Assembly (NCBI RefSeq): GCF_014839805.1
Contig: NC_051123.1
Span: forward strand, 12,134,727 to 12,198,726
DNA length: 64,000 bases
Direction of reading: 5' to 3'
From: Manduca sexta
Taxonomy: Eukaryota > Arthropoda > Insecta > Lepidoptera > Sphingidae
The notes under the pieces are model-generated. The model saw only the letters and a list, made by a program, of their open reading frames with translations, did no database searches and was not told the origin of the DNA. The position numbers and the translations under genes were made by a program. Below, piece by piece: positions 1 to 13,391 of the stretch; within the stretch, counting starts at the first letter, position 1; each line of letters starts with the position of its first letter.

Positions 1-196
1 CATGTGTTGGTTCTGGGCTTGCTGCATGGCTTGTTGTTGCAGCGCGAGGATGTTCGGGAACGGCGGCATGCCTGGCAAGTTGTGCAGGTTGGGGATGTTG
101 CTGCCGGGCTGGATCTTGGCCAGCTCGCGGTGATACGCCTCCAGGGCCATGCGGATGTCCTCGGGAGGTCTCTCCATGTGCGGCGGCATCCCTCCG
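1..196 (-). CDS. cut: cut/CUX ortholog, Gln-rich linker exon, cut by window edge
   Basis: The exon begins after acceptor CCATTTTTCAG at 197 with one base completing Gly, then 65 codons run off the window. It reads GGMPPHMERPPEDIRMALEA, then YHRELAKIQ, NIPNLHNLPGMPPFPNIL and a start of polyglutamine-like ALQQQAMQQAQNQH. Drosophila Cut has VFEREIAKLQ followed by FSSLMALQQQ here, well before CR2. The homology therefore predicts CR2, CR3 and the homeodomain upstream of position 1 on the plus coordinate axis (3' in the transcript). Whether this exon ends soon cannot be seen. Confidence 0.95.
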
Positions 197-449
197 CTGA
201 AAAATGGTGGGAACATACTATATGTTAGTTTTAGATTTGCTGTTCTCGTTTGAATAATGGTTTCGTAGGGTAGTAACATAAATTATATGTTGTTTTTAGT
301 TCAACTATTCGTAACCTGATATATATTTTTATGTCATATAATAAGTTCATTAAAGTCCTAAATGAGATCAAAACTATTCTGTTGTAGAACATGAAGTGAT
401 CTTCTGTCTGAATTTTAATATCTATCTAAGCTGTGGTGGTGTAACTTAC
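197..449 (-). other. cut: cut intron, 253 bp
   Basis: AT-rich GT-AG intron between the YQEELAKIM exon and the Gln-rich exon, joining in phase 2. No repeat or other element is evident. Confidence 0.93.
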
Positions 450-595
450 CCAGGGAAACCCTCGCGACTGTGGCGCATATCCTCCACCCGCCTGGTCATG
501 ATCTTGGCCAGCTCTTCTTGATAGATGCGTACCACTTTCTCTTGGGGAATGTCGTCGTTTTCGTACTTCTTCAGCCTTCGGTTTTGACTCGAGTC
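450..595 (-). CDS. cut: cut/CUX ortholog, inter-CUT linker exon with YQEELAKIM helix
   Basis: The 146-bp exon starts in phase 0 (GAC, Asp) and encodes 48 residues plus two bases. It contains a basic start NRRLKKYENDDIPQEKV, then VVRIYQEELAKIMTRRVEDM, predicted helical, and ends HSREGFP-G. Drosophila Cut has a comparable ARLYQEL motif between CR1 and CR2. The acceptor is TTTATTTCCAG before GAC and the donor is CCTGG/GTAAGT. The split codon GG+C (Gly) joins the next exon correctly. I know no enzymatic or DNA-binding role for this region; it is a conserved linker of a nuclear transcription factor. Confidence 0.94.
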
Positions 596-961
596 CTGGA
601 AATAAAAATGTATGTTAAAAATATACGTTATTTTTATAGGAGTCACTGTTATAATTCAATGGAATGTAGAATTCTATAGAATGATCTATTGTGCATTTAA
701 ATTAGCATATATAAGTTTACTCTTTTACTTCAGAAATGGTAAGTATAGATGTCACTAATTCACCCTTACTTCGAGATTTTCCCAAAAATGGGGAATGTTT
801 TACGATTTCGCACGATTCGATTTGAAAATCGGATCCGAGGTTACATCACTACTACTAAACTAAAGAAGCTAAATGAAATTAAAATTATTTTGAAAAAGAA
901 AAATGTAAGCTATCTAAAATGTGTATAGTTTAAAAAAGTGCATTTATCAATTCATACGTAC
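596..961 (-). other. cut: cut intron, 366 bp
   Basis: AT-rich phase-0 GT-AG intron between the SNEDSSSP exon and the YQEELAKIM exon. Nothing further is recognisable. Confidence 0.93.
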
Positions 962-1155
962 CTTATTCGAGAACGGCGACGGACACTGCGTCCTCGGGGA
1001 GCTGGAGTCCTCATTACTCCTGGAATCATCATTGGTAGGCTGGCCAGGAGTCTTCATAAGATGCGAAGCTTCGTTCAGTATGTGGGCGAGTCGCTCGTCA
1101 CCCTCGCCGTCTGGTCTGCCAAAACCTGGACCTGGTGTACCATCTTTAGTACCAA
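962..1155 (-). CDS. cut: cut/CUX ortholog, linker exon after CR1
   Basis: This 194-bp exon starts with two bases that join the G of the CR1 exon to make Val, then 64 codons ending in phase 0. It encodes a Gly/Pro-rich start (GTKDGTPGPGFGRP), a helical motif GDERLAHILNEASHLMK, and an acidic/Ser-rich tail NDDSRSNEDSSSPRTQ ending PFSNK. Drosophila Cut has DRIAHILSEASSLMK and a SNEDS-rich stretch at the same place after CR1, which fixes both identity and order. The acceptor is CCTTTCCAG before TTGG and the donor is AATAAG/GTACGT. The SSSP context could be a phosphorylation site, which is only inference. Confidence 0.95.
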
Positions 1156-4100
1156 CTGGAAAGGACGAGACTACATCTTAGTTGGTTGGTAAGTGGTCTT
1201 TTTGGTTGCTAAAGTGCCGTTGTTGTATGGATGGACTTAGTTGTACGTTTGTTTGCTTGTATTCATAGATAACTAGGTCTTATATAGAGAAAAAAAAAAG
1301 TAATATCGGTTTATTTATATCAGTAAAATTCTCGATCAAATGATGTTAGGATAATGCATAGTAGTAATGAATAAGAAAGAACATTTTTATTTGAATTCAC
1401 AAAGACAATGCGATCCACAATTCTCAGGGTTTTCATGAAACATGATCATTTTACAAGATTCTAGTAATTTGACAGTCATTGCATTTCTTGCAACCCTAAA
1501 GCCAATTTAAACATGGCGTCAAACGGACGGAAACAAGGCGTAGGCCATCGTGAATCATTCAAACTCCTGGAAATTAGAGACGCAGTGCTCACCGCTAGCG
1601 TTATTACTATTGTTTTTAATATATTACAGTCGTTTGACAAACACACAAATGTGTTTAATGGCCACCACACACTCACACTGTCCGAGTAAATGTTGCCAAG
1701 TAGTAAATAAACATGTTATATTTGGTCGCAATTGAAATTAGGCGAGTCATTTAAACGCAGTGCAAGATAATATTTGAATGAGAAAGCCCAATCGTCGCCT
1801 AAGCCCGTAATCCTAAAACTGCGCCCGCGCATCCATAAACAAGAGGAGTTACGCGAGATCCGCCATATTGCCGCCATTCATCCTGTCAACATATTGTCTC
1901 TGGCCGTACAATGGCGGTATTTAGACGTTGATTCGTTAAATTTAGTTTAATTAAGAGCGGTAATTAGTTTCGCTCGTTTAGTAAGATGGTTTCAGAATGA
2001 CTCTGATCTTTGAAAATTATTTGCTACGATATATAAAGTTCAAAGAATTTTTGATATTAAGTTCGCATGAGAGTTAGTTGCGAGTGGAAATTATTATCGC
2101 GTCCTATTTTTAGAGCGTTTAACGAACACACTTATGTTTTATTTGCGACTGTTATACTAAATATTCGTACATTACTTTGAAATTTGCTTTGGATCTCATA
2201 ACAGAATTATAATTTTGTTCGTATCATTTCTAACATTAATTTATAAGCTCTGATCCTTAATAATAATGTTTATTGGGTTATAACTGTCTTCAATCAACGG
2301 TACATAAATCCTGAGTTCATTTCTCTCTCTTTTTTTCGAAACGACCAACCCGTTGACGTACTAATGTGATCCAAAAACAAGCAATCATTTGGAACAATAC
2401 GACACATCACAATACACTCGGGGCTCATTTTGTGGTATTTAACGATTCCGAAAACGGATCGCGCGGGAATTAACATATTAATTTTAAGGATTTCACAAAG
2501 AGTTTAATTGCGTCCTTAAATTTAATTTTAAAACCAACAATGTGTTGGTTATTTGTTTCAGCGTTTCTGGGGGCTGTATTAAGGTGCAGGGACCAGGTCT
2601 CAAAAATAAATTTAGGAAGCCTGGTTGCAGAGAGTTTTGATTAGGAATCTAAGTATTTTTTTACATACCAAATGGTATTATATTATGATCTGGCGTCTCT
2701 GAATGTGAAATCAAACCACAACAAAAGTGTTTCAACGTAGACAGCGATTAAAACAAAGCACGTACGATTACGGCAAATGATAAAATTAGATACGTTTGGA
2801 AATTCTAAAAATACGTCGTAAAACGTTTTACTCTAAAACTTCTGAGTCAATATGTCCAAGAGATGAGGCAACGTCTATCGTAATCCTTGAGTAACAATTG
2901 GGGTAAACAAATATTGGGTAATGCCGAAAATCAAGCTTCAAATCTTAAATGTTTGATGCAAGTTAAACAACTTTTTAAAAGGCCTTTTTAAAATTAAAAT
3001 ATCGTTAAAAACTCCATTATATTACGAGTAGGTAATTATTAAAATTAGGTTCTAATTCCCTTGTTATATGATAGAATTTTCTTTATTAATTACATTTATT
3101 CATTTATAAAATGTTTCCAACTCCGCTCCCGTAGTGATTTATTTTCGATTTTACCGGATTGTGCAAATTTCAACTCTGATTAATCACAAATAAAATGCAT
3201 AAAGCGATGGATGAAATGTGTTTTTCTTCGAACGCTCGCAAAGTTTTATTGGTGTCTTAAATGCATTTTATATGCGAATTAAAAAATGAATAAATGCGAT
3301 ATTTTCGTTGGCGACACTAAAGAAAGAAAGTTTGAGAGATTTTATTAAATTATTACTAAAAATTAAGGAAGGAAAAAAGACTGATTAAAACTGGTCTATT
3401 AAATTTTGATTTGAAGGTTTCCAAGCTGTGCAGTTATATCAATGAGTTGTCGATACATCATACAACAGGTCTACTTTATTATTATATTTTGTATGATCAC
3501 TCTTACCCAAAAATCTTATCATATAAAAAGAATATACATAAAATAAGGACAAGATTCTTACTAAAGTCGATTTCTAGAAAGTAGACTTGTGATACAAATA
3601 TACTACGAATAGTAAATACAAGCAAATTGCACAGTATAATGACTGATAGAAATTACTAGAAACAAATTGTCCATGCCACTTTCATATTTCATAACGAATT
3701 GTGACAGTCGACAGCCAGTCACACGCTCCAAATTCGAAAAAATCGTAATAAAAAAAACAACGATCATGCCCGACCATAGAGCATATATTTTTATAAACCC
3801 ATTCCCATTCTTAACGACCAATGTGGACACGTGATGGAAATAAATTCAGAAACCGTCCAGTTTTGAAGATTATAATCTTACATGACCATAACGTTGCCTT
3901 TATATCCATAATGACAGACGATAACATTTAATACGTGATTCGGTTTCATAATTTAAGAGAATTAATAAACTTGTGTTTGCTCTATGGTTATAGCTTTTGT
4001 AAATGCTGGTGAGATTTGTTTGGGAAATATTTTATAATTTTAAAGTATACTCTTCTCCCTCATTAGACCAGGGTGGCAAGTGAGATACTTCTCTGAATCG

Positions 4101-5689
4101 TATAGGTCCGTAGGCAGCTGACAGTTTATTAAAAAAGTAATAATGATATTAAATTATTTCTATTGCTACTATAAATTCCTAATCTAGATTATCTAGTTTT
4201 ATACTTCCTCGTTGATACAAAATATTGCATACTTATTAATTTCTCGGAACAAACCTAACCGCAATTAACATTCATTTGGGTAGAGAAATAAAAGCAAAAT
4301 TTATTGCTATTGACGCTTTGACAACATTTTAAACAGATCCGATATAAAAGTCAATCTTTGTCAGTATGTATGGTGGTCGTTCAATTTGAATTTGTATTAG
4401 GCAATTGTAAATTTATATAGCTGACTAATTTACGCCGTGGTTTTGCTTCTCAGTTTAATATAAATACTAATTCGTACTACTTAGTTGGAATATAAATTAA
4501 TTTTTGCTTCTTTTAGTATAATTATATAGATAGAGTAAGCTCATGGCCATATAAATGCTTCTCTGTCAGTATATTTCCCATCAGATTTTGCAACACAAGA
4601 GTGTTCCTTGCCAATGCAACAACTCTTACATAGATACCTAAATTTGAATGTTTATAACTATGCGCAAATTTGACGAATTTGGATGTGGTTTTTAACAACA
4701 AAAAATATACCTAAAAAGAAGTAAATAAGAATGTTAAGTACCAACATACAAACTTACGATTAGTGCAAATAAGTCTATCATATTCGTGTTCGGGTTTTGT
4801 TGTAAAAGCACAGTTATTCCGATGGCCACCAATCAAATGGTATTAGAATGTACGGCGTGTGGCGTTCGCCACTCTGTTTGAAACTTCTGACACACGCAAC
4901 GTTCGGTAATGTTACTATCTTACCAACACTGGGTCAATTCTATGATCGAGGGAGTAAAAACATATTTCATCTATCACGTATTTTAATATTTTAGTAATAT
5001 TGTGAAATTTTACCAAGAATCTCTTTTATTTAGTTCAGTCAACAAATTTAATTTTGCCTTGTCACTGTAGAAATTTTAAACCGTAAGCAATAAAGTCGCA
5101 TAATGTGCGTGATTTTTATAAATATATTCTTAATTGCTATTTATGTTTATGGTGCTAATACTTAACAAAAACATATTATTTCGAAGTACTATTTGCGCGA
5201 TTCGTCAGGGATGGATTCCCGCAGGAAAACATGCGCACGCGTTCGAAGCGCGTAACTTAAACTACGTTATTGCCACTTTCTTTAGTGATTATTTTGATAA
5301 AAGAAGGTTTTAAGTTCATGCCTAGTCTACTTGAATTTACAATTTATTTTTGGACTTCGTGTTTCTTAATGTTCCTGTATTTGTTATCAATCCAGCATTA
5401 AAGAAGTAGGTATAATAGGTATGAAGGTAGGATAGTTAAAAGTATGTTTGTCTAGTTGGCATAATAGTTTTTGTGTCAATGTCAAGAGCGTTTTTTAAAC
5501 AAGCGAGCAAAGGTCGAACATAACATGTAAACAGTAAGGCAGGGTACACAATACGCACATCGACCATCCTCGATAACGTTAACGAAGCAATAACGGAAGC
5601 TTGTCGGACGAACAAAAAGACTTTTTATACTCATGTTACCATAAAAATGTCGTTGTGCAAAAATTATCTATTTGGTAATCAGATACATA

Positions 5690-6600
5690 ATATGTAGCAA
5701 TTTGTATGTGCGCCCCCGCCGCTCCACACACGGGCTATCGATAAATTTCAACGCACGTCTATACATGCCTTTGATCTTGTTGCTGACATTTTGTTATTCT
5801 GTAAACGGCACGCGGACAATTACCGCGACGTGCCTCGAAATATTGTCAAAAACTGAGGTTATTTCCACCGGCGCGTGACGCAACAGCGCGCGCGCCATCT
5901 TGTGCCCGCGCCACCACAACATGGCCGCCCGCCGCGCACCACCGCTTTATATTAAATTTTTATTGATCTAGTTCACATAGCGCTTGTAATTTCTTATCTC
6001 GACGTCCATAAAATACGTAACGATATCATTTTTTTATTGCCGCCATTATGATGTGCATTTTTGATGGATATTTTTGAAAAAAACTACGCGGTCAATTAAC
6101 GTCATCCAGTCACGAAGTTTTAAATTTATCGGCGTCGGTTTGATCGCGTCCACGCGGCGCGGAGTGGCGCGGCGGAGGGCGACGGGCCGCGGGAGGGCGA
6201 GAGTGCGAGCCACGATGCGGGGATAACAACAAAAACCTTAAGAAATTATTTGTTTTATGCGACATTACAATCGCGTGCGTGCACGCGAAAACTATTTCAT
6301 TTGAGACCGTTATTGATTGCTCGCCGTATGAATATTCAAACGTTTCGGATCGTGTGGGGGGGCCGGTGTGCCCTAAATTACGCTGTCACTGTAATACTAT
6401 AAAAATACCATTGTAATATAAGTGTGGAGGTCGAGTTTAACGGCGCTGTGTGTCCGGGATTGTAAATCAAGTTGGCGGGTAGTCGTAAGAAAGGGGTGAG
6501 AAAGAGCGCGTGCCGTACGTCAGTGGCGGATCGATGCTTATTTGCATGTCGACCGGCGGCGGCGGCGGACGTCAGGCCCGCTCGAAAGTGTCGACGGCCG
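5690..6600. promoter_or_regulatory. GC/CpG-rich island inside the CR1-CR2 intron
   Basis: Against an AT-rich intron this stretch has dense CpG: GCGCGCGCGCCATC at about 5885, GGCCGCCCGCCGCGCACC near 5922, CGCGGCGCGGAGTGGCGC near 6153 and CGGCGGCGGCGGCGGAC at 6555. It includes a CCGCCAT motif at 6040. An open frame on the plus strand near 6510 shows no known protein feature. It may be an internal promoter or CpG-rich enhancer; I cannot tell which, and no clear TATA box or initiator pins a start site. Confidence 0.3.
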
Positions 6601-9600
6601 TTGGAAAAACTGCACCATTTGAATTGTTAATCCCAACAACGAATAGTTGCATAAACCGACTTGCTGCACTAAATTGGGTGCTAAGTGTCCGGACAGTGAA
6701 ATGTACAGCCGGCGCTTATTATTCCGGGATTGTCACATTTAAAGTTAATGAATTAATTTTGAATTCCAGTTTTGTACGCATCACCTAGTATTCGTACAAC
6801 CGTCAAAACATCACCACTTGTGACATTACGAGTTAACTAGGAATGCAACTTTACTACCACATCATAGATATTGACATACTTTGTAGAGTTCGTACATTTT
6901 AATAAATAAACATATAAGCGATCATCTGTTATCATTAGCTAATTTAAAGCTTTAGAAAACTGCAAATCTGTTTAAGTCGTGTCAGAGTCCTTAACCACCA
7001 GCAATTTAGAAACTCTATCTCAGCATAACGTTTCTAAACTCAACGAAAATCTATTTATATTACAATCACCTCTAAAAACACTCATTACTAGATGCTACCG
7101 GATACAATTTAAACCTTGAGATCAAACAAAACATGAGAAAGTATTGGCGAAAGTTTATGTCGATTGGAGTTGCGTGAGGGTGGACGTCGCGTGCTCGGCG
7201 GCAATCTGCCGGCCGTGCCGTTCTCTCAACAGATACATTGTGTATTGAGCTGTATCGTGGATGATCTCTAATCTGGGTTTTGTTTCCGCCATTTTGTTTT
7301 AGGTAAGATGTAACTTATATAGTGATATAGTTGGGGTATTGGTATATTAGGGGTTAAGCCGAGAGACCCGAAGACTCTCCGTGTTGACTGATTATTGAAA
7401 GTCTTTTGGAGGTCCTAAGACTCCGAATTTAAGTGTTGGTATGGGGAAAAACTGTGTGCATGATATTGAATGTATTTATGTATTTTATGTACAAAATTCA
7501 ATACATTGCAAGTCGCATTGCCAGCACCTGTCTTGCGATGAACATGCACCAGTATGCATTTAGCTTAATATAATACATAAAAATGTCAGATTATTTAATT
7601 TAAAAAAATACTTTTAAATTTGCAGGAACACTATTAAATTATTGTGCAAATGATTTCAAAACATTCGCGACATCAAACCAGCACATGTGACAGGAAAATC
7701 GACTCATGGGATGCGATAAAAATCCATTTTTAAACCGGTAACTCGATCTAATGTCACAATAAATATATTATTTTATAAGTGTTAAAAACAAATATAAAAC
7801 TTATGAAATGGGTCAGTGGGTATTATTAAAAAATTTACATCCAACATCCGGAAACAATTCCTGCGCCATCAAAAGGCATTTATATTCGTAGCAAGGTGTT
7901 TTATTACGTTCGATGTTTGTTCCCGGTGAATTTCGCAACACACTAAAGAAAATCGTGTGATGATCAGAACATGATTTTATAAATCATTTTTAAAGTGTTA
8001 CGCCGTTTGATCATTTCACGTCGAAGGAACACGAAATCAATTTTAAATGTCAACAATTTTTTTTAATCTGTGGAAGCATGTTCGAATAAAATTCAAATTT
8101 TATATAATCACGTAGGCTGAACGATGCAACTTAACGTAAATAAATTATTGCGTGCATTTTCGCGTCATCAGTGCGCTTGTAGATCGTTCAGCATTCCCAA
8201 AGGGGGTGAAAAAACCCGCTCTTTCCGCGTGCGTCAGTAGTTGGTAACTAGATTCGATAATCAATTTTGGCAACTGCGCTCACTGCGCTCAAAATGCTCC
8301 TATTCGTAGTCGCGACTTGAAAGTGTAAAACGTTGTGAATTTTGAAGTGTATAGAGTGTTGTGAAGGGAAAAGTGTGTGTGTGAAGTTTGCAAAACTACA
8401 GTTTTTACTGTTTTAGATGTTTGTGAAGAAAGTATAAAAAGTCTTGGTACGAGAATAATAGAAGTAAGTAGATGGACTTTCCTTTTCACAAAAAAAAAAA
8501 TACGCTACATGCGAACGAGGAGAATATATCAGTATATTAGTTATACGAAAGAATCAAATAATGTTTAAGAGTTTCTGAGCGCTTGACTATAGATAGCGTC
8601 CCGCAGGTATCGGCGCGGCGTTATCTGTCCAACTTTTAACGATATCAGCGGGATGAAGTTTTTTCTAATGAAATAACCGAATTTCCCCGTCGCGGCAACT
8701 CCGATATAAAAACCACTTGTTAGCTTTTTGCTTATTTGTTTTTTATACGCGAATGATATCCGTATTTGTGTACATGTTTGACATTTTTGAAAGTAGAATA
8801 CGCAACAAGCTTGTCGCTACGCAGTTTGTATTAGGAAATTTGGCGGGTAATTCGTAATTGAATCCATGTTTAGAAAGTAGGCAAATGTACATTTTAAACA
8901 ATAACTTACAAGTATCATATAGCCCGCCTTTTAAGACAGGACCGATTTTGGAATTATAAGTCACGTCAAAATCGCCCTAAAGCGACTCTCGAAGCGTCTC
9001 GTGTGAAGTTAAAAACCATAACATTGTAGTTTTCAAACGCACTGTATTATTAATGACGATCAGTGCATGGCCGGTTATTGATTACAAATACGATTGATGA
9101 GGACGTAGCACGCGACTGTTCGGGGGCTGATTATTATGTTTTACCTGGGTTTGACCACACGGGAAATGTTGCAAAGCGAGCTGCGGGAATAGGGAATTAT
9201 ATTTCTTGTTCTGAGCGTGATGGTATTCTTGTTGTATCTCAAGTAACTAGATTTGATACTGTAGTCTAAATGTGTTGACGAGTTGCGTTCCGCCATAGTT
9301 GCTAGATTGTGTGTAGACTTGGAGAATAATAATCTTATTGGAGTTAACAAGTCGCTAGGGTTTTTAGATGACTGCATTTTGGTGGGTATTGTGGCTAGTA
9401 TAAATACCTAGGTATACGTTATGTACCGTTCCCCAAAATGTGTGAATATTATGCAGTAGTCTTTACTAAAATAATATTATCTAGTGTTCTATTTAATGCT
9501 TTAAAGAAAATGGGTATCTCGCTTCCTAATCTCGTAGTCGTTATTTCTTTGCATTAAATGTGGATAAGAGTGTTCAATAATCTTAAAGTCGCGGAAATCA

Positions 9601-10378
9601 TGACGGTAGCCTAGCCTAGCCACACTTAAACTACTAAAACATAACAATATTCCAAGTCATTCATAGTCCGGCATTAATCCTGGCTAATTATGCAAGACAA
9701 GTGAGCAAGATATAAAATGGCGGACACAAATCGCGTCCCCCGTGACAGGTTAAACGGCCCATCTTGTGTGACAGCGCTGTGATTTAAGCCGCTGTTTCAA
9801 CACAAGCAATTAATTAAACCAAATAATACGTCAGGATGCATTTAATTTCCTATTAAACTGTTGTTCGTAATGAGGTTAACAAAATGGCCGCGCGTCATTG
9901 TTTTTGGCGCCAATTTTGCGAATTTAGAACGCGCGTTGTGTGAGCTAGTCGATGCGTTTTATCGATTTGTTTTAATCGTAAGTTAGACATTAATTGAGGA
10001 TTTTAAAAAATATTTACTTCATTTTTTTTGTTATTTCTTAATATTAACCATAAGTAAAATTTACGAATATAACTCAACGCAATCGTTCGACCTGTACATA
10101 TGTAAAAAATATCATAATATTTAGCAAAAAGTATACAGTACAACATACGCCATCCTTTTAGAATACGAAACAATGAATCGTTTATGCTATCTTAAACAAA
10201 GGTTACCTACAGACCATATCAATTCTCAAGTCTGATGTTATTCCAAGCGGAAATCACACAAATTATTATTTAAGTATAAACTAATGACGACAACTGACGC
10301 ATTTAAGTAATAGACTTAATTGTATTATTTTACGATGAAGCACAAAATTTAACTAATAATTCTACTGTAGTTATTCGT

Positions 10379-10446
10379 ATGACGTCAAATTCTATTAATT
10401 AAAGTTCTAGCGTAGAAGTAACGTCAGTACGTCGCGATGACGTTTT
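10379..10446. promoter_or_regulatory. Cluster of CRE-like gacgtca/acgtca motifs
   Basis: Within about 70 bases there are tatgacgtcaaa, taacgtcagta and gatgacgtttt, separated by attaattaaag. The first is a CREB/ATF-type half-palindrome and the last a core homeodomain site. These are motif matches only. Confidence 0.25.
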
Positions 10447-11980
10447 AATTCTAGTCGATTTATTAATGAACTAAAAATAGGATATAATTTTTTGTCGTTT
10501 TACTACACAATTGTTTTTAAATAAAGAACGTTTTTGTAGTTCATAATTAAACCGTGACGTAATAGAGATGGGCCAGTAACTTATAGCATAGAACGTAAAC
10601 GGAATTGTCTATATTTTGTCGATAAAGCTGCGCGCAGCTCTCACGTCCTTAACACAATAAGCATTAATAGCGTCCTGAAATAATTTGAATCGTTTCAATG
10701 TGGAGAGCTACTCATTTTGTTGTGTTGCCCTGATATATTGTGTTTTGGGCGATAGTTTAATTGCAGAGGCAGGGTTGGCAGTTGAAGCTAAATACTTGTG
10801 TGGCCGTTTGAAATGACTTCTTTAGTCTTGATTAATTAGATAAAACCTGGTGTATAATTCAACCTTATTAATTATAATGCCCTAATCTAAACATAAAGTA
10901 TTATAAATAATATAATTCACTTGAATTGACTACGAAATATTTTAGCAAAAATAAAACATTGCGGGGTCGATTCGCCCTGTTGTTTCTCCATCAAGATGAC
11001 ATGTTTAATCCCTCGGTACGGCCTAACGACTGGAACCACTTGAAATCCGCGATAGTCTAGACTAAATACTATTAAAAGCTTGAGAGAAATCGTAATGCAG
11101 AAATCTTGGAAGGCGTTTGTTAATTGTTCTATATCCGGATGGCGAGTGCGGACGATGTATAAAATGGATTACTAAAATAGCAGAATCATGTTTAAAACAT
11201 ACAAATTGGATTTTTATGTGACCACATAAAAACTCTTTAGAATGGGTCAAAAATACATCTCTATTGTCTGTTCAGTGTCATCATGCAATTAATCTGTAAT
11301 AGTGCATGATAAAACAATGACAACGTTTCTCTAATTGTGAAAGCAGAAGCAATTTTAAATAAATAATTCCACGCGTCATACAATAAAAATCTCTGCTAAA
11401 ACAATTAAAAAGGATAGACACTTGAAATGCGCGAGCGAGATGCAAGGTATCCCCTTCCCACTCGCGTGCTCTTGGCGCGCTTTGCAACAATTACTTGAGC
11501 GTTATTACTGTAGATATTTAGGTATAATATAAAGTATATAATACAAGGTATTATAATAATAAATATGCCCTTAAAGTGGTCTGATTGCTTCGTCGGAAGC
11601 CATCAAAGCGGCCGACGGTCAGAGCGAATTCCATGCGAAATTTTTCAGTCTTACGCTACTCGACGACAGAGGGCGTTACGTGTACATTGTGGCGCGCATT
11701 ACTCGCTTTTTCCGAAAGTTTTTACGCTGAATTATTTCTGCGTAAGCGTTTTAAGCGGTTATTTAGTTTTTCAAACGGCTTTCTAAGTGGGCCGCGCGTG
11801 GGTTTTTGTTGGGGACGTCCTTTGCGATGTTAGCTGTAATTGCGTTATAGTCGTGCTCATTATTGTTTTATAAGTGTTGTACCAGTTCAATTAAGGTGGT
11901 TTAATACACGACGTTTACATTTTTGAGCGTCTGGTACGGTGTGCAATCCGGTGAAAATATGTGTTTGTTTACACTATTAG

Positions 11981-11994
11981 CCGGTAGATGGCAG
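11981..11994 (+). promoter_or_regulatory. CTCF-like motif
   Basis: CCGGTAGATGGCAG agrees with the consensus CCASYAGRKGGCRS at 13 of 14 positions (G instead of A at position 3). CTCF is conserved in insects. A sequence match alone does not show binding. Confidence 0.35.
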
Positions 11995-13377
11995 TGATTT
12001 ACATTCTGATCAGAATTGTCTATACAAAGCACATAATTGAATAGATTTTTTTTGTATGTAACATAAGTCAAATATAATGTAAAAAAATATTTGCTATTGC
12101 ATAATATATAGCATCTTTTAAAAATGATACTACCTATCTATATTATATTTTTAGAATAGCAAACTAATCTTTGTTTTTATATTGGATTAAATTTACATAC
12201 TTTGCATTTTAAATGACAAAATAATTTGTTTGAGATGACCAAACTATTATAATACCTTAACACAAATTAAAATTATGTTTGTCCATATTTTATACAATAA
12301 AACTGTATAATTACACACCATTGTCTTAATCTTAATTAAAAAATAAAACTCCCAACTCCAGGTTCATAATATGAAAAAAATTAAAAAGCAACATTCGAAA
12401 TTCAAATCCTATTAGAAGTTGCTAACTGAAGCGCAAGTTGTAAGTTGGACGTGGTCCGAGTATTAGCGCGCGGTGAATACACTTGGGTTGGAAACTGTTC
12501 AGCTCTAAACGTTTGCGACGGAGTTTTCGAACGTGACCCGCCATTGATAACGTATCGCTAGTTGTTCCTTTTATGAAAATGGATTTAATTTTAGAACATT
12601 TTAGATTTCGAATACTATAATGTCTGGCAAAGGAGTTATTGATATAGAGACAAGTAAATTTATATTTTAATTTGAAAATTATTATTATAACACATTTTAA
12701 CCAGACTGTATGACAATGCTGCAACTGGCTGGTAATAATGGCTACAACATTCTTTCAAAGAGAAAGAAATACATTTAGATACGTCAGCAGATATAATACC
12801 AATTACCAAAATATGAAATCCACAAACCCTTCTCACAGCTATTAAAGTCATTATTATCGGACTAAACAATTCAAAATAAAGGTTTAATTATAAAGTAAAA
12901 CAAATAGTAATTACAATCTCCTTTCTAATTCGAGCGCGGAGCCGAAAACAAATCTCGAACATCCAAAAGCACAATTGAATATTAAAATTTGCTTAGCGTT
13001 AAACTAAGAGCACTACAAGGGGAGTTTGCAGTTCGTGAGAGCATCGAGAGTGCTTAACTTCGAGCATAAAGCCTTCGGGTGTCCTGCCTCGGCCGATAGT
13101 GGCCCATTGAAAATAGATTTTCACGCTACGCTCGGAACGTTTTCGAGTGCCAAACTTTGTCCAAATATTGCTATGGAAATTTCCTGCGTGTATGTGAACG
13201 TAATTATTTTTTTTTGTACTATTATTGGACCTCTTTTTTTAAATTCACAGCTGTAGTTGGCTATGGATAAGGTTGGTTCTACTGTAGACTTTTTCTATCT
13301 CATCGCGGCTGTACAAATTGTTTCCTTTGCAACGTAATTGATAACTGTCACTTTTGACATATCGTTTCAGATTCCAG

Positions 13378-13391
13378 CCACCAGGCGGCGC
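13378..13391 (+). promoter_or_regulatory. CTCF-like motif
   Basis: CCACCAGGCGGCGC agrees with CCASYAGRKGGCRS at 13 of 14 positions (C instead of G/T at position 9). It lies 1.4 kb from the similar motif at 11981 in the same orientation, both inside the long cut intron. Confidence 0.35.

Noticed and set aside
4..228. 74-codon plus-strand frame
   Set aside because: Antisense to the Gln-rich cut exon.
921..1192. Plus-strand overlapping frames
   Set aside because: Antisense to the 962-1155 cut exon; two overlapping frames without similarity.
12422..12724. 100-codon minus-strand frame
   Set aside because: No recognisable features, within the cut intron, AT-rich codons.
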